A stretch of DNA of 64,000 nucleotides from Rhodoblastus sp963736175 (lineage in GTDB: Bacteria > Pseudomonadota > Alphaproteobacteria > Rhizobiales > Beijerinckiaceae): positions 1-64,000 of the forward strand of contig CAVTNU010000040.1 in the NCBI GenBank assembly GCA_963736175.1. Reading direction: 5' to 3'. The notes under the pieces were generated by a model. It saw only the letters and a program-made list of their open reading frames with translations, did not search any database and was not told where the DNA came from. The position numbers and the translations under genes are program-made. The first letter of the stretch is position 1, and each line of letters begins with the position of its first letter. Below, in pieces: positions 14,937 to 24,172 of the stretch.

Positions 14937-15446
14937 TCACCAAATCGCGTCGGCGGGCTTGCCGCCGAAGGCTTCGTCGAGCCGCGCGCGCGTTGAAACG
15001 GTGACGCCCTCGGGCAAGGCGTCGAGCGCGAAGAATTCTGATTCGGCGATTTCCCAGTCGGGCGGACGCGGCGCGCTCTGGCGCACGCCGCGCGCCAGAT
15101 AGAGCGCCACATGGTCGCGCCGCGAAAACCGCCGGTTGAGGAACAATCCGATCAATTGCGGCGCCCCGCTCATCGTCAACGCGCCTTCCTCCTCCAGCTC
15201 GCGCGCCAGCGCCGCCACGGCGGTTTCGCTGGGCTCGACGCCGCCGCCCGGCAGGCTCCAGCCCGGTGCGTAAGTATGCCGCACGAGAAAAACGCGGCCC
15301 TTGTCGTCGAGCGCGATGGCCCGGACGCCCATCGTCAGCGGATGCCGGAGGAGATTGACCAACGCCTGCGCCTTGCGCAGAATTTTCTGCCATAGCGGCG
15401 CTTGCTCGGTTGGCGGCTTATCGGCGAATTCGGGTTCGGCGGGCAT
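14937..15446 (-). CDS. Nudix hydrolase
   Basis: 169 residues. The Nudix box GX5EX7REUXEEXGU is clear as GGGVEPSETAVAALARELEEEG, here shortened in the description to its key residues G, E, R, E, E, E and G. This segment binds Mg2+ and positions a nucleoside-diphosphate-linked substrate. The N-terminal LLRHPLTMGVRAIALDDKG and the RHTYAPGWSLPGG segment are typical of alphaproteobacterial Nudix proteins. Substrate unknown. It is divergent from mbfA and shares its 125-base promoter region. Confidence 0.88.
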   Translation of the reverse strand: MPAEPEFADKPPTEQAPLWQKILRKAQALVNLLRHPLTMGVRAIALDDKGRVFLVRHTYAPGWSLPGGGVEPSETAVAALARELEEEGALTMSGAPQLIGLFLNRRFSRRDHVALYLARGVRQSAPRPPDWEIAESEFFALDALPEGVTVSTRARLDEAFGGKPADAIW

Positions 15447-15520
15447 GATTTCTTGTGTCCTAGTGGCCTATATCAGCGCCTGATCGCGCTTGCGTCTTCT
15501 AGCGTTGCTGCTCGATCCCA

Positions 15521-15537
15521 TTTAAAACCGTTCTAAC
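15521..15537 (+). promoter_or_regulatory. ICE-like box for the iron regulator Irr
   Basis: TTTAAAACCGTTCTAAC resembles the Irr iron-control element TTTAGAA-N3-TTCTAAA with one mismatch in each arm. It lies 34 bases before the mbfA start. mbfA is a known Irr-repressed gene in Bradyrhizobium and Agrobacterium, so the site fits. The call is by eye only. Confidence 0.55.
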
Positions 15538-15571
15538 TTGCTTGATCGCGGTCCCGTTCGAAAGGCCTTCC

Positions 15572-16543
15572 GTGAAAAATTTCGCCGATCTCACCGAACG
15601 CGAGGTTCTGGCCGTCGCCATCGCTTCGGAAGAAGAAGACAGCCGCATCTACATGGCTTTCGCGGAGGACCTGAACGAGCGCTATCCCGCCACCGCCAAG
15701 GTTTTTACGGAAATGGCGGGCGAGGAGGACGGCCACCGCCATCAATTGCTCGAACTCTACCAATCGCGCTTTGGCCCCAATCTGCCGCCGATCCGGCGCG
15801 AGGACGTCAAGGGTTTCATCAACCGCCGCCCGACCTGGCTGACAAAAAACCTGCCGCTCGACGCCATCCGCCGGCAGGCCGAGGAAATGGAGTTCGAGGC
15901 GCAGCGATTTTACACCAAGGCGGCCGAGCAATCGAAGGACGTCGGCGTGCGCCGGCTGCTCGGCGACCTCGCCCTGGTGGAGAAAAGCCATTCCAAGCGA
16001 GCCGGCGAGCTGGAGGCGGCGATCCTCACCGAAAGCGTCCGCGACGAGGAGGAGGCGACGCGCCGCCGCATCTTCGTCCTGCAATATGTGCAGCCCGGCC
16101 TCGCCGGACTGATGGACGGCTCGGTCTCGACCCTGGCGCCGCTATTCGCCGCCGCCTTCGCCACGCAAAACAACTGGAGCACCTTTCTGGTCGGTCTCGC
16201 CGCCTCGATCGGCGCCGGCGTCAGCATGGGCTTCGCCGAAGCTTTGTCCGACGACGGCTCGCTGACCGGACGCGGCGCGCCCTGGATCAGAGGCTCCATC
16301 TGCGGCCTGATGACGACGCTGGGCGGGCTTGGCCACACCATGCCCTTCCTGGTGCCGACCTCCTGGCCGCACGCCTTCTGGACCGCCACGAGCATCGCCA
16401 GCGCCGTCGTTTTCGTCGAACTCTGGATCATCGCCTATGTGCGCGCGCGCTATATGGACACGCCATTTTTGCAGGCGGTGTTTCAGATCGTGCTCGGCGG
16501 CGTCATCGTGCTGGCGGCCGGCGTGCTGATCGGCGCGGCCTGA
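15572..16543 (+). CDS. mbfA: MbfA: ferritin-like di-iron domain fused to a VIT1 iron-transport domain
   Basis: A membrane-bound ferritin/iron exporter that protects against iron and peroxide stress. Residues 1 to about 145 form the four-helix ferritin-like domain with metal ligands in EEEDSRIY, EEDGHRH, EFEAQRFY and EKSH. Residues 150 to 323 are the VIT1 membrane domain with about five helices (LAGLMDGSVSTLAPLFAAAF, GAGVSMGFAEALSDDG). I choose GTG 15572, six bases after AAAGG; a TTG at 15542 is in frame. Iron-responsive control is suggested by the ICE-like box upstream. Confidence 0.93.
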   Translation: MKNFADLTEREVLAVAIASEEEDSRIYMAFAEDLNERYPATAKVFTEMAGEEDGHRHQLLELYQSRFGPNLPPIRREDVKGFINRRPTWLTKNLPLDAIRRQAEEMEFEAQRFYTKAAEQSKDVGVRRLLGDLALVEKSHSKRAGELEAAILTESVRDEEEATRRRIFVLQYVQPGLAGLMDGSVSTLAPLFAAAFATQNNWSTFLVGLAASIGAGVSMGFAEALSDDGSLTGRGAPWIRGSICGLMTTLGGLGHTMPFLVPTSWPHAFWTATSIASAVVFVELWIIAYVRARYMDTPFLQAVFQIVLGGVIVLAAGVLIGAA

Positions 16544-16638
16544 ACGTTAACCGGCCGCACTCGACCATCTGGTGAGAAGACAAAGTCGATCGTTTGCGCC
16601 ATGACGGTCGAACCGAAAGCAGTGAAGGGGAAAGCGGC

Positions 16639-17511
16639 TTGACGTTCCTGCTCGCTCATCTGTCGGACGCCCATATCGGCCCGCTGCCGCAGCCGCACTG
16701 GCGCGAATTGATCGGCAAGCGGCTGACCGGCTACGCCAACTGGCGGCGCGGACGGGCGCGGGCGCACGACATGGGCGTGCTCGGCGCGCTGGTCGCCGAC
16801 ATGCGCGCGCAAAGGCCCGATCACGTCGCCATGACCGGCGACGTCTGCAATCTCGGCCTGCCGGGCGAATTTCAGCTCGCGGCGCAATGGATGCGCACGC
16901 TCGGCAAGACGCAGGACGTCTCGCTCGCGCCGGGCAATCACGACGCCTATGTGCGCGGCGCGCTGCCCCACCTCAAATCCGTGCTCTCGCCGTGGACCTG
17001 CGGCGACGACGGGCGTCCCGGCTTTCCGTTCCTGCGCCTGCGCGACAAGGTCGCGCTGATCGGCCTCAGCACCGCCGTTCCGACCCTGCCGTTCTTCGCC
17101 TCGGGCCGCCTCGGCGCCGAGCAATGCGAAAAACTCGAGGAGCTGTTGCTGGCCACAGCCGCGCAGGATTGTTTTCGCGTCGTCATGCTGCACCATCCGC
17201 CCGGTCGCGGGCGCGGCTCATCGACGCGCGGCCTCATCGACGCCAAACGGTTCGGCGAGGCGCTGCAACACGCCGGCGCCGAATTGATCCTGCACGGCCA
17301 CAACCACAGCAGCGCCCGCAGTTTTCTGCCGGGACCGGGCGGACCCATCGCGGTGATCGGCGTCGCCTCCGCGTCGTCGATGAGCCGCAGGCCGGCGCGA
17401 CGGGCGTCCTATCATTTGATTGCGATCGACGCGGCGGCGAAAAGCTTTTCGCTGAAAACGCGGCGGCTGAGCGAAAACGGCGGGTTCGTCGACGCGCCGT
17501 TCGAGGCTTAG
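16639..17511 (+). CDS. Calcineurin-like metallophosphoesterase
   Basis: About 290 residues with the full set of metal-binding motifs in order: DAHIG, GDVCN, GNHD, MLHH and HGHNH. These coordinate a two-metal centre that hydrolyses phosphoesters. Family members of this length include cyclic-nucleotide and lipid-A-precursor (UDP-diacylglucosamine) hydrolases; the substrate here is not evident. The start is a TTG at 16639 preceded by GTGAAGGGGAAAG; TTG 16594 is also in frame. Ends just before a half copy of the palindromic repeat. Confidence 0.85.
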   Translation: MTFLLAHLSDAHIGPLPQPHWRELIGKRLTGYANWRRGRARAHDMGVLGALVADMRAQRPDHVAMTGDVCNLGLPGEFQLAAQWMRTLGKTQDVSLAPGNHDAYVRGALPHLKSVLSPWTCGDDGRPGFPFLRLRDKVALIGLSTAVPTLPFFASGRLGAEQCEKLEELLLATAAQDCFRVVMLHHPPGRGRGSSTRGLIDAKRFGEALQHAGAELILHGHNHSSARSFLPGPGGPIAVIGVASASSMSRRPARRASYHLIAIDAAAKSFSLKTRRLSENGGFVDAPFEA

Positions 17512-17722
17512 GGCCTGTGGCATATTCGCGAAAAGCCAAGGGTGCTCATCGCGCAAGGCGTAGATGGTCTCCAGCTTGACGAAAGCCTTGTTCGGCCGAA
17601 GTTTCCAACGCAAAGTCAGGCGCGAAGAGACGGGGCGCTCGGCGTGAACCGAATCCGGGCGGTCGCCCGTCTCGTGAAAACAAGTCAATGTTCACGTCCG
17701 CGACTTGCATTTTGACCCTAAT

Positions 17723-17744
17723 TAAACTAAGTTCGATAAACTAA
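17723..17744. promoter_or_regulatory. Direct repeat, candidate antitoxin operator
   Basis: TAAACTAA occurs twice (17723-17730 and 17737-17744), 14 bases apart, within an AT-rich stretch 17 bases before the antitoxin start. Phd/YefM antitoxins autoregulate by binding repeats in this position. A TTGCAT at 17705 could be part of the promoter. The remaining bases from 17512 hold no gene I can support. Confidence 0.4.
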
Positions 17745-17760
17745 ATCTGGCGGAGAGAAA

Positions 17761-18006
17761 ATGCGCCGCATCAATATTCATGAAGCCAAAACGCATCTGT
17801 CTCGTCTCGTGGAGCGGGCGGCGGCGGGCAAGTCCTTCATCATCGCCAAAGCGGGCAAGCCGATCGTCAAGGTCACGGCGCTCGACGCGCCAGCGCGCGG
17901 CGAGCGACGCCGCATCGGATTCTTGTCTGGCGAAATCAAGACGCCCGACGATTTCAATGAAATGGGACGCCAGTCCATCGAACAGATGTTTGCCGGTGAG
18001 TCATGA
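17761..18006 (+). CDS. Phd/YefM-family antitoxin
   Basis: 81 residues. The N-terminal RINIHEAKTHLSRLVERAAAG and IIAKAGKPIVKVTAL are the DNA-binding Phd/YefM fold. The C-terminal tail (LSGEIKTPDDFNEMGRQSIE) is the expected toxin-neutralising segment. GGAGAG precedes the ATG. It overlaps the toxin gene by four bases (ATGA), the usual coupling in type II toxin-antitoxin pairs. Confidence 0.9.
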   Translation: MRRINIHEAKTHLSRLVERAAAGKSFIIAKAGKPIVKVTALDAPARGERRRIGFLSGEIKTPDDFNEMGRQSIEQMFAGES

Positions 18007-18389
18007 AGCTGCTGCTCGACACGCAACTGTTGCTGTGGGCGGCGGGCGAGTCCGACCGTCTCTCGCCTGAAGCGCGGCGGGCGATCGAGGATCCCGACAA
18101 CGAACCCATCTTCAGTTCAGCGAGCCTGTGGGAAATCGCGATAAAAGCCAACCTTGGCCGAGCTGATTTTCGGGTCGACGCGCGCGTACTGCGTCGCGGC
18201 CTTCTCGATAACGGCTACGAAGAACTGCCGATTACCGGCGATCACGCTCTCGGCGTCCTCAATCTTCCGCCCATTCATAAGGATCCGTTTGATCGCATGC
18301 TCATCGCGCAAGCCGGCGTTGAAGGCCTTGTGCTCGTCACCGCGGACGCTTTGGTCGCGCAATATCCCGGCTCGATCCGCAAAGTTTGA
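18003..18389 (+). CDS. PIN-domain ribonuclease toxin (VapC-like)
   Basis: 128 residues with the acidic residues of a PIN nuclease: LLLDTQLLLW (Asp), SLWEIAIKANLGR (Glu), DPFDRMLIAQA (Asp) and VTADAL (Asp). Such toxins cleave RNA, often tRNA or rRNA, when the antitoxin is degraded. Partner of the Phd/YefM-type gene just upstream, and intact. It ends 22 bases from a convergent gene. Confidence 0.9.
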   Translation: MKLLLDTQLLLWAAGESDRLSPEARRAIEDPDNEPIFSSASLWEIAIKANLGRADFRVDARVLRRGLLDNGYEELPITGDHALGVLNLPPIHKDPFDRMLIAQAGVEGLVLVTADALVAQYPGSIRKV

Positions 18390-18411
18390 CCGCCCGAGCG
18401 TCCGCCGTGAC

Positions 18412-19185
18412 CTATGGCAGCACGGTGTAGCCAGTCGCCGCCTGATACAGCAGCCAACCCGCAGCCGCGAGCAGGCCGAAGAACGTCATCGAGCCGAGCA
18501 CTTCCAGAATGAACAGGAAGAGCCGCGCCAGGACGAGGACAAAGCCGCCCTTGTCTTTGCTGGCGTTCAGGACCGCGCGCGTCACCGGCCGCGTCGGCGC
18601 GGATATCGCCGGTTTGGACTCGACGGCCGGCGTCGTGGCGGGAATCATGGCCAGAGCGCGCTCGCGCTCGACGATGCGGCGCGCGATATAATCGGTGACG
18701 GTGCCGGCCATTTTATCGACGTCGCCGGTCTCGGCCAGAACGACGCGGTCGAGATGCATATCCTGCAAGAAGCTGAATTGACGCCCGTCCGGGGCCATTT
18801 CGACGAAGGCGATCCTGTCGATGGACAGGCGCGGCCGCGCGCCCGGAAGCAATCTGGCGTCGAACAGATCGCAATCCTTGGGGATTTGCGCATAGACCGG
18901 CGCCAATCGCGTTTGCAGCAGCTCCAGCGCCTTCTGTTCGGGCGCGGCGAGGTCGGCGACCTTGCCGGACGGGTCCGCCTCGGCGCGCGCGCGGCGCAAC
19001 GCCTGCGCCAGATCGGGGCCAGGAGCGGCGGCGGCCGTCTCATGCGCGGCGTCGAGCGCCCGCGCCGCGGCAAGCGCCGCCTTGCGCGCTTCCTCGACGG
19101 GCGAGGTCGGGGATTTCGCCAGCGGCGAGGACGCGCCGACGGTCTGGCCGACAGGGCCGTCTTTCTGGGCTTCGGGTTCCGACAC
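18412..19185 (-). CDS. Conserved hypothetical protein with C-terminal membrane helix
   Basis: 257 residues from GTG 19185, which has AAGGAG nine bases upstream; longer frames to 19287 lack a ribosome site. The N-terminal 80 residues are Ala/Pro/Glu-rich and probably disordered. A mixed alpha/beta central part (LLPGARPRLSIDRIAFVEMAP, QFSFLQDMHLDRVVL) follows. A single C-terminal helix (FLFILEVLGSMTFFGLLAAAGWLL) would anchor it in the membrane. Function unknown. It is divergent from yebC across 206 bases. Confidence 0.7.
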   Translation of the reverse strand: MSEPEAQKDGPVGQTVGASSPLAKSPTSPVEEARKAALAAARALDAAHETAAAAPGPDLAQALRRARAEADPSGKVADLAAPEQKALELLQTRLAPVYAQIPKDCDLFDARLLPGARPRLSIDRIAFVEMAPDGRQFSFLQDMHLDRVVLAETGDVDKMAGTVTDYIARRIVERERALAMIPATTPAVESKPAISAPTRPVTRAVLNASKDKGGFVLVLARLFLFILEVLGSMTFFGLLAAAGWLLYQAATGYTVLP

Positions 19186-19391
19186 GGCGTCTGGCTCCTT
19201 GATGGGTCCGGGACAATATATCGCCTTGCGGACAAGATCATGAAAGGAACGCGCGAAATGGTGAACGCCGTCGCCGCGCCATTTCATGATCGCGTCTTTT
19301 CACAGCCGGTTGACCGGTTTATAAGGCGCGACGTTTTTCCCGCGCCGCTTTCGGTTCGCCGAAGCGCGCGGCCATATCAATCGGGGCGGAA

Positions 19392-20138
19392 ATGGCAGGC
19401 CATAGTCAGTTCAAGAACATCATGCACCGCAAGGGCAAGGCCGACGCCGCCCGTTCGAAGCTCTTCTCCAAGCTGGCGCGCGAAATCACCGTCGCCGCCA
19501 AGATGGGCCTGCCCGACCCGAACATGAACGCGCGCCTGCGCGCCGCCTGTATCGCCGCCCGCGTCGAAAACATGCCGAAGGACAACATCGACCGCGCCAT
19601 CAAGAAGGCCAGCGGCGCCGACGGCGAGAATTACGACGAGGTGCGCTACGAGGGCTACGCGCCCGGCGGCGTCGCCGTCATCGTCGAGGCGCTGACCGAC
19701 AACCGCAACCGCACCGCGGGCGAAGTGCGCTCCTATTTCACCAAGGCCGGCGGCGCGCTGGCGGAAACCGGCGCCGTCTCCTTCATGTTCGACCATGTCG
19801 GCCAGATCGAATTCGACGCCAAGGCGGCCAGCGAGGACGCCATGATGGAGGCCGCCATCGAGGCCGGCGCCGACGACGTCGCCTCCACCGCCGACGGCCA
19901 CGAGGTCACCACCTCGCTCGAATCGCTGGCCGAGGTCGCCAAGGCGCTCGAAGCGAAATTCGGCGAGCCGAAAAAGTCCAAGCTTGTCTGGAAGCCGCAG
20001 AACACCGTCGCCGTCGACGACGAGGCGGGCGAAAAAATCCTCCGGCTGATCGGCGCGCTCGAAGACAATGACGACGTGCAGAACGTCTACGCCAATTTCG
20101 AGATCTCCGACGCCCTGATGATGAAAATGGGCTGCTGA
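19392..20138 (+). CDS. YebC/PmpR (TACO1) family protein
   Basis: 248 residues, full length. MAGHSQFKNIMHRKGKADAA is the universal N-terminus and GADGENYDEVRYEGYAPGGV the central signature. Family members were described as DNA-binding regulators. More recent work on YebC proteins and mitochondrial TACO1 points to a ribosome-associated role in translating proline-rich stretches. In many alphaproteobacteria yebC stands before ruvCAB; here ruv genes are absent and an unrelated gene follows. GGGGCGGAA precedes the ATG. Confidence 0.92.
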   Translation: MAGHSQFKNIMHRKGKADAARSKLFSKLAREITVAAKMGLPDPNMNARLRAACIAARVENMPKDNIDRAIKKASGADGENYDEVRYEGYAPGGVAVIVEALTDNRNRTAGEVRSYFTKAGGALAETGAVSFMFDHVGQIEFDAKAASEDAMMEAAIEAGADDVASTADGHEVTTSLESLAEVAKALEAKFGEPKKSKLVWKPQNTVAVDDEAGEKILRLIGALEDNDDVQNVYANFEISDALMMKMGC

Positions 20139-20344
20139 GCCGCCTTCGCCTGACGCTGGCGCGCCAGCCCGTCGCCCCCGCAAGGCGCCGGCGGGCGGCC
20201 GAAAGGCGACAATTTGTCACTGTGGTTAATGTTTTGACAAGCATTCGCGGCGAGGATCGGGCCTGAGCTTGCCCCCGGCATGAGGCCTGGATCGAAAAAA
20301 CCCCTCCTTGGCATGTGAGGCCGATGAGGGGGATTGAGAGCCCG

Positions 20345-21115
20345 ATGGTTGCCGTCACCAGAATTTCCGTCAACGCCCCGAGGGCGCCGACGCCGCTGAC
20401 GCAGGTCGCCGGCGGCGTCAATGTCAAATCGACGGCCCCGGTCGCGCCGATCGCGCGCGTGACGCCGTCGCAGGTCAACTCGACCCAGCAACGCATGATT
20501 TCCGAAAACACGCTGTTTGGCGTGCTCGCTGGTTCGCAGAAGGCGGCGCTAGCCGATCAATTGCTGAATGTGCTGGGCGGCAAGGACAACGCCGGCAAGG
20601 CCACCGCGGGCCGCGCGAACTTCGACGCGCCGGTCGAGGAAGACGACCTCGAAACGCTCGCCGCCAGACCGGACGCAGCCGGACAAGGCGAGGGCGTGGG
20701 GGCGCGCGCGCCATCCACGGCGCCGCAAAGCCAGGCCGCACGGACGCCGCAGGGTTCCGACAAACTGGCGCAGGGCCAACCGGCCGAGCGTCTCGCCAGC
20801 ACGGGCGCCGCCGCGCCTGTCGACGCCAGAGCGGCGCTGGCGACGGGGACGGGCAATCTCGACGCCGACCTGGCGCGCGCTCAAGCGGTCAGCGTCGCCG
20901 CCGCCTTGCGGGACGGCAACCTGTCGCTCGCCAAAGGCATGGAGAATGTCTCGGGCGATTTCGCCGAAATGACCAAAATTCAGGCGGGGGCGCTGATGTG
21001 GGGCAGTCAACGCGCCGTCGACGGCCTTGGCGGCTTCTGGGGCCCGGCGAAAAACAAGCTGCTGTTCGCGCTGGTCGCCTTCGGTCTTGTCCTGGCCGCC
21101 CGCCTGTTGTTCTGA
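20345..21115 (+). CDS. Hypothetical protein with C-terminal transmembrane helix
   Basis: 256 residues from ATG 20345 (GTG 20315 and ATG 20324 are alternative starts). Most of the protein is low-complexity Ala/Gly/Pro/Gln sequence. A short conserved-looking part is ENTLFGVLAGSQKAALADQLLNVLGG, and a C-terminal helix (LLFALVAFGLVLAARLLF) anchors it. Composition matches the neighbours, so transfer is not indicated. Family not recognised. Convergent with prpE, 46 bases away. Confidence 0.6.
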   Translation: MVAVTRISVNAPRAPTPLTQVAGGVNVKSTAPVAPIARVTPSQVNSTQQRMISENTLFGVLAGSQKAALADQLLNVLGGKDNAGKATAGRANFDAPVEEDDLETLAARPDAAGQGEGVGARAPSTAPQSQAARTPQGSDKLAQGQPAERLASTGAAAPVDARAALATGTGNLDADLARAQAVSVAAALRDGNLSLAKGMENVSGDFAEMTKIQAGALMWGSQRAVDGLGGFWGPAKNKLLFALVAFGLVLAARLLF

Positions 21116-21161
21116 AAAAAACGCCCCGGCGATCGACCGAGGCGCCCTTTGCGCCCGCCGC

Positions 21162-23066
21162 TTACACGCCCTTGCCGGACAAGGCCGCGGCGATTTCGTC
21201 AAGAATGGCCGGGTCGTCGATCGTCGCCGGCACGCTCCAGCTCTCGTGATCGGCGATCTTCTTCATCGTACCGCGCAAGATCTTGCCCGAGCGGGTTTTC
21301 GGCAGGCGGTTGACGGTGATGGCGATCTTGAACGCCGCCACCGGGCCGATCTTGTCGCGCACCAGCTTGACGAGATCCTTCTCGATATCGAGCGGCGAAC
21401 GCGTCACGCCGGATTTCAGCACGACGAAGCCGCAGGGCTGTTCGCCCTTCAACTCGTCCTTGACGCCGATCACCGCGCATTCGGCGACATCGGGATGGGA
21501 CGCCAGCACTTCCTCCATGCCGCCGGTCGACAGGCGATGGCCGGCGACATTGATGATGTCGTCGGTGCGGCCCATGATGTAGAGATAGCCGTCCTCGTCC
21601 ATGAAGCCGGCGTCGGCGGTTTTGTAGAAGCCGGGGAAGTCGACGAGATAGCTTTCCTTCATGCGCTCGTCCTGCTGCCACAGCGTCGGCAGATTGCCGG
21701 GGGGCAACGGCAGCTTGATGACGATCGAACCCATCTTGCCGCGCGCCACCGGGTGGCACGCCTCGTCGACGATCTGCACGTCATAGCCCGGCATCGCCAC
21801 CGTCGGCGAACCGTGCTTGACCGGCAAGGCGCCGAGGCCCACGGGGTTGCCGGCGATCGCCCAGCCCGTTTCCGTCTGCCACCAATGGTCGATCACCGGC
21901 ACTTTGAGCACCTGCTCGGCCCAGGCGACGGTGTCGGGATCGGCGCGCTCGCCGGCCAGGAACAGCGTGCGCAGGCTCTTGCCGACATTGTATTTCTTCA
22001 AATATTCGGCGTTCGGGTCTTCCTTGCGCACGGCGCGGAAGGCGGTCGGCGCGGTGAACAGCGCCTTGATGTCGTATTCCTCGATCATCCGCCAGAAGGC
22101 GCCGGGATCGGGCGTGCCGACCGGTTTGCCTTCGTAACAGACGGTCGTCGCGCCATGCAGCAACTGGGCGTAGATGATGTAGGAATGGCCGACGACCCAG
22201 CCGACGTCGGAAGCCGCCCAGAAAACCTCGCCCGGATCGATGCCGTACAGGTTCTTCATCGTCCATTTCAGCGCGACGGCGTGGCCGCCGTTGTCGCGCA
22301 CAACGCCCTTGGGAATGCCGGTCGTGCCCGACGTGTAGAGAATGTAAAGCGGATCGGTCGCGGCCATTTCCTGCGGCTCGACCGTGCGGCCCGCCGCCAG
22401 CGCCGCGCCGATCACCTCCGCCCAATCCTCGTCGCGACCGGCGATCATCGTCGCTTTTTCCTGAGGCCGTTGCAGCAGCAGCACCTTCGCCGGCTTCGAC
22501 GCGGCGATGTAAATCGCCTGATCGAGCAGCGGCTTATAGTGAACGACGCGGTTCGGCTCGATGCCGCAGGATGCGGTGAGAATGACTTTCGGCTGGCAAT
22601 CGTCGATGCGGGTCGCCAGCTCCTTGGCGGCGAAACCGCCGAACACCACCGAATGAATGGCGCCGATGCGCGCGCAGGCCAGCACGCCGATCACCGCTTC
22701 GGGGATCATCGGCATATAGACCAGCACGCGGTCGCCCTTGCCGACGCCGAAATCTTTCAGCACCGCCGCGACGGCGTTCACTTCCGCCAGCAATTGCTCG
22801 TAAGTATAGATCCGCTTGGCGCCGGCGACGGGGCTGTCATAGATCAGCGCCGCCTGCTTGGCGCGCCCGTTCTTCACGTGCCGATCGACCGCGTTGTAGC
22901 AGGTGTTGAGCGTTCCGTCCGGGAACCAGCGGCCGTAGACCCCGGCTTTGGCGTCGAAAATCGTCTTCGGCGGCTTGATCCAATCGATCTCCTTGGCCGC
23001 TTCCGCCCAGAAAGCAAGCGGATCGGACAGCCAGGACTGATAGACTTCTTTGTAGCGGCTCGCCAT
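21162..23066 (-). CDS. prpE: Propionyl-CoA synthetase (PrpE/ACSS3-type acyl-CoA synthetase)
   Basis: Forms propionyl-CoA (or acetyl-CoA) from the acid, ATP and CoA through an acyl-adenylate. The 634 residues cover the full ANL fold. The ACAS N-terminus is YQSWLSDPLAFWAEAAKEI and the P-loop is ILYTSGTTGIPKGVVRDNGG. HWWQTETGWAI lines the acyl pocket, and the C-terminal domain has YIMGRTDDIINVAGHRLSTG and TRSGKILRG, whose Lys is the acetylation site. The DNGGHAVAL motif and overall form favour PrpE over Acs. Propionate would feed the methylmalonyl-CoA or methylcitrate route; no such genes adjoin. Confidence 0.9.
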   Translation of the reverse strand: MASRYKEVYQSWLSDPLAFWAEAAKEIDWIKPPKTIFDAKAGVYGRWFPDGTLNTCYNAVDRHVKNGRAKQAALIYDSPVAGAKRIYTYEQLLAEVNAVAAVLKDFGVGKGDRVLVYMPMIPEAVIGVLACARIGAIHSVVFGGFAAKELATRIDDCQPKVILTASCGIEPNRVVHYKPLLDQAIYIAASKPAKVLLLQRPQEKATMIAGRDEDWAEVIGAALAAGRTVEPQEMAATDPLYILYTSGTTGIPKGVVRDNGGHAVALKWTMKNLYGIDPGEVFWAASDVGWVVGHSYIIYAQLLHGATTVCYEGKPVGTPDPGAFWRMIEEYDIKALFTAPTAFRAVRKEDPNAEYLKKYNVGKSLRTLFLAGERADPDTVAWAEQVLKVPVIDHWWQTETGWAIAGNPVGLGALPVKHGSPTVAMPGYDVQIVDEACHPVARGKMGSIVIKLPLPPGNLPTLWQQDERMKESYLVDFPGFYKTADAGFMDEDGYLYIMGRTDDIINVAGHRLSTGGMEEVLASHPDVAECAVIGVKDELKGEQPCGFVVLKSGVTRSPLDIEKDLVKLVRDKIGPVAAFKIAITVNRLPKTRSGKILRGTMKKIADHESWSVPATIDDPAILDEIAAALSGKGV

Positions 23067-23326
23067 TTTCTTCTCTCCCTAAGATCAGACCTTCGCGACG
23101 ATTCGAGCGCACGGGCGACCCCTGCAGGGCGCGAGGCGAAATGGGTCCGATTGATGCGACGGCGCAAAAAATAAGTCCAGAACGCGCCGCTTAATCCTTC
23201 GGCTAATATGAATGGCGCAAAGAACAGGCGGGGCGCCGGCCGATAAGCATTTTCCCGATCGGCGCGACGGCGCCGTTGCATTTCTTTTCGCGCCCGCCAT
23301 GTGATCAAAAGGCGCGGAGAAAGTCG

Positions 23327-24172
23327 ATGGGCGAAAACGTTTCCATGCAACCACAATGGCGCGGCCACGCCGTCAAAGGCGTTTTACTTGACCTCGACGG
23401 CGTCGTTTATGTCGGCGCCGCCGCCCTGCCGGGTTCGCTTGAAGCGATCGAACGTCTGCGAAAAGCCGAAATACCAATCAAATTCATCACCAATACGACG
23501 CGGCGACCCCGCCGCCGGATCGTCGAGGATTTGCAACGGATCGGACTTTCCGTCGCGCCGGAGGACGTCTATACGCCCGCCGCGATGGCGCGCGCCGTCG
23601 TGCGCGAGCGCAACCTGACGCCGTTTCTGGTCACCCATCCCGCCTTGAACGAGGAATTCGAAGGACTGGCCGGCGCCGGCGCGACGGCCGTGATCGTCGG
23701 CGACGCCGGCGAGTTCTTTACTTACGATCTGTTGAACCAAGCCTACCGCAAGCTGACGCATGGCGCTGAATTGCTCGCCCTGGCGCGCAATCGCAATTTC
23801 CTCGATCACGATCACGAACTCAGCCTCGACGCCGGGCCATTCGTCGCCGGGCTTGAATATGCGAGCGGGAAAACCGCGCTGATGCTCGGCAAACCTTCGA
23901 AAGCGTTTTTCGAGCACGCGGTCGAAGGGCTTGGCCGGCCCGTCGAGAACGTCGTGATGATCGGCGACGACGCCGAAGCCGATGTCGGCGGCGCAATGGC
24001 GGCGGGGCTGATGGGAGTTCTGGTGCGAACGGGCAAATACCGCGCCGGCCAGGAAGCCAAGCTGTCGCAGCCGCCCAATATGGTCGCCGCCGATTTACAA
24101 GCCGCCGTCGACGCGATCCTGGCGCAAGCGCCCATCGAGGCGCGCGAACGGATGGAGCCGGGTCGGCGATAG
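23327..24172 (+). CDS. HAD-IIA family phosphatase (LHPP-like)
   Basis: 281 residues from ATG 23327, with GGAGAAAG upstream. HAD motif I is LLDLDGVVYVG (two Asp), motif II ITNTTRRPR, motif III the Lys of LMLGKPSKAFF, and motif IV VVMIGDDAEADVGGA. The long cap inserted between II and III defines subfamily IIA. Overall it resembles LHPP/TIGR01458 proteins, which hydrolyse phospholysine, phosphohistidine and pyrophosphate. It is divergent from prpE across 260 bases. Confidence 0.85.
   Translation: MGENVSMQPQWRGHAVKGVLLDLDGVVYVGAAALPGSLEAIERLRKAEIPIKFITNTTRRPRRRIVEDLQRIGLSVAPEDVYTPAAMARAVVRERNLTPFLVTHPALNEEFEGLAGAGATAVIVGDAGEFFTYDLLNQAYRKLTHGAELLALARNRNFLDHDHELSLDAGPFVAGLEYASGKTALMLGKPSKAFFEHAVEGLGRPVENVVMIGDDAEADVGGAMAAGLMGVLVRTGKYRAGQEAKLSQPPNMVAADLQAAVDAILAQAPIEARERMEPGRR

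Noticed and set aside
15538..16575. 345-codon open frame overlapping mbfA in another phase
   Set aside because: Arg/Pro/Ala-rich translation with no domain; the overlapping frame encodes a clear ferritin-VIT1 protein.
17218..17688. Minus-strand frame over the end of the phosphoesterase gene and the toxin-antitoxin upstream region
   Set aside because: A short stretch (KLETIYALRDEHPWLFANMP) looks protein-like, but there is no family match I know and the rest is antisense to a real gene.
21027..23174. 715-codon open frame antisense to prpE
   Set aside because: Low-complexity His/Arg/Asp-rich product; the opposite strand has all acyl-CoA synthetase motifs.
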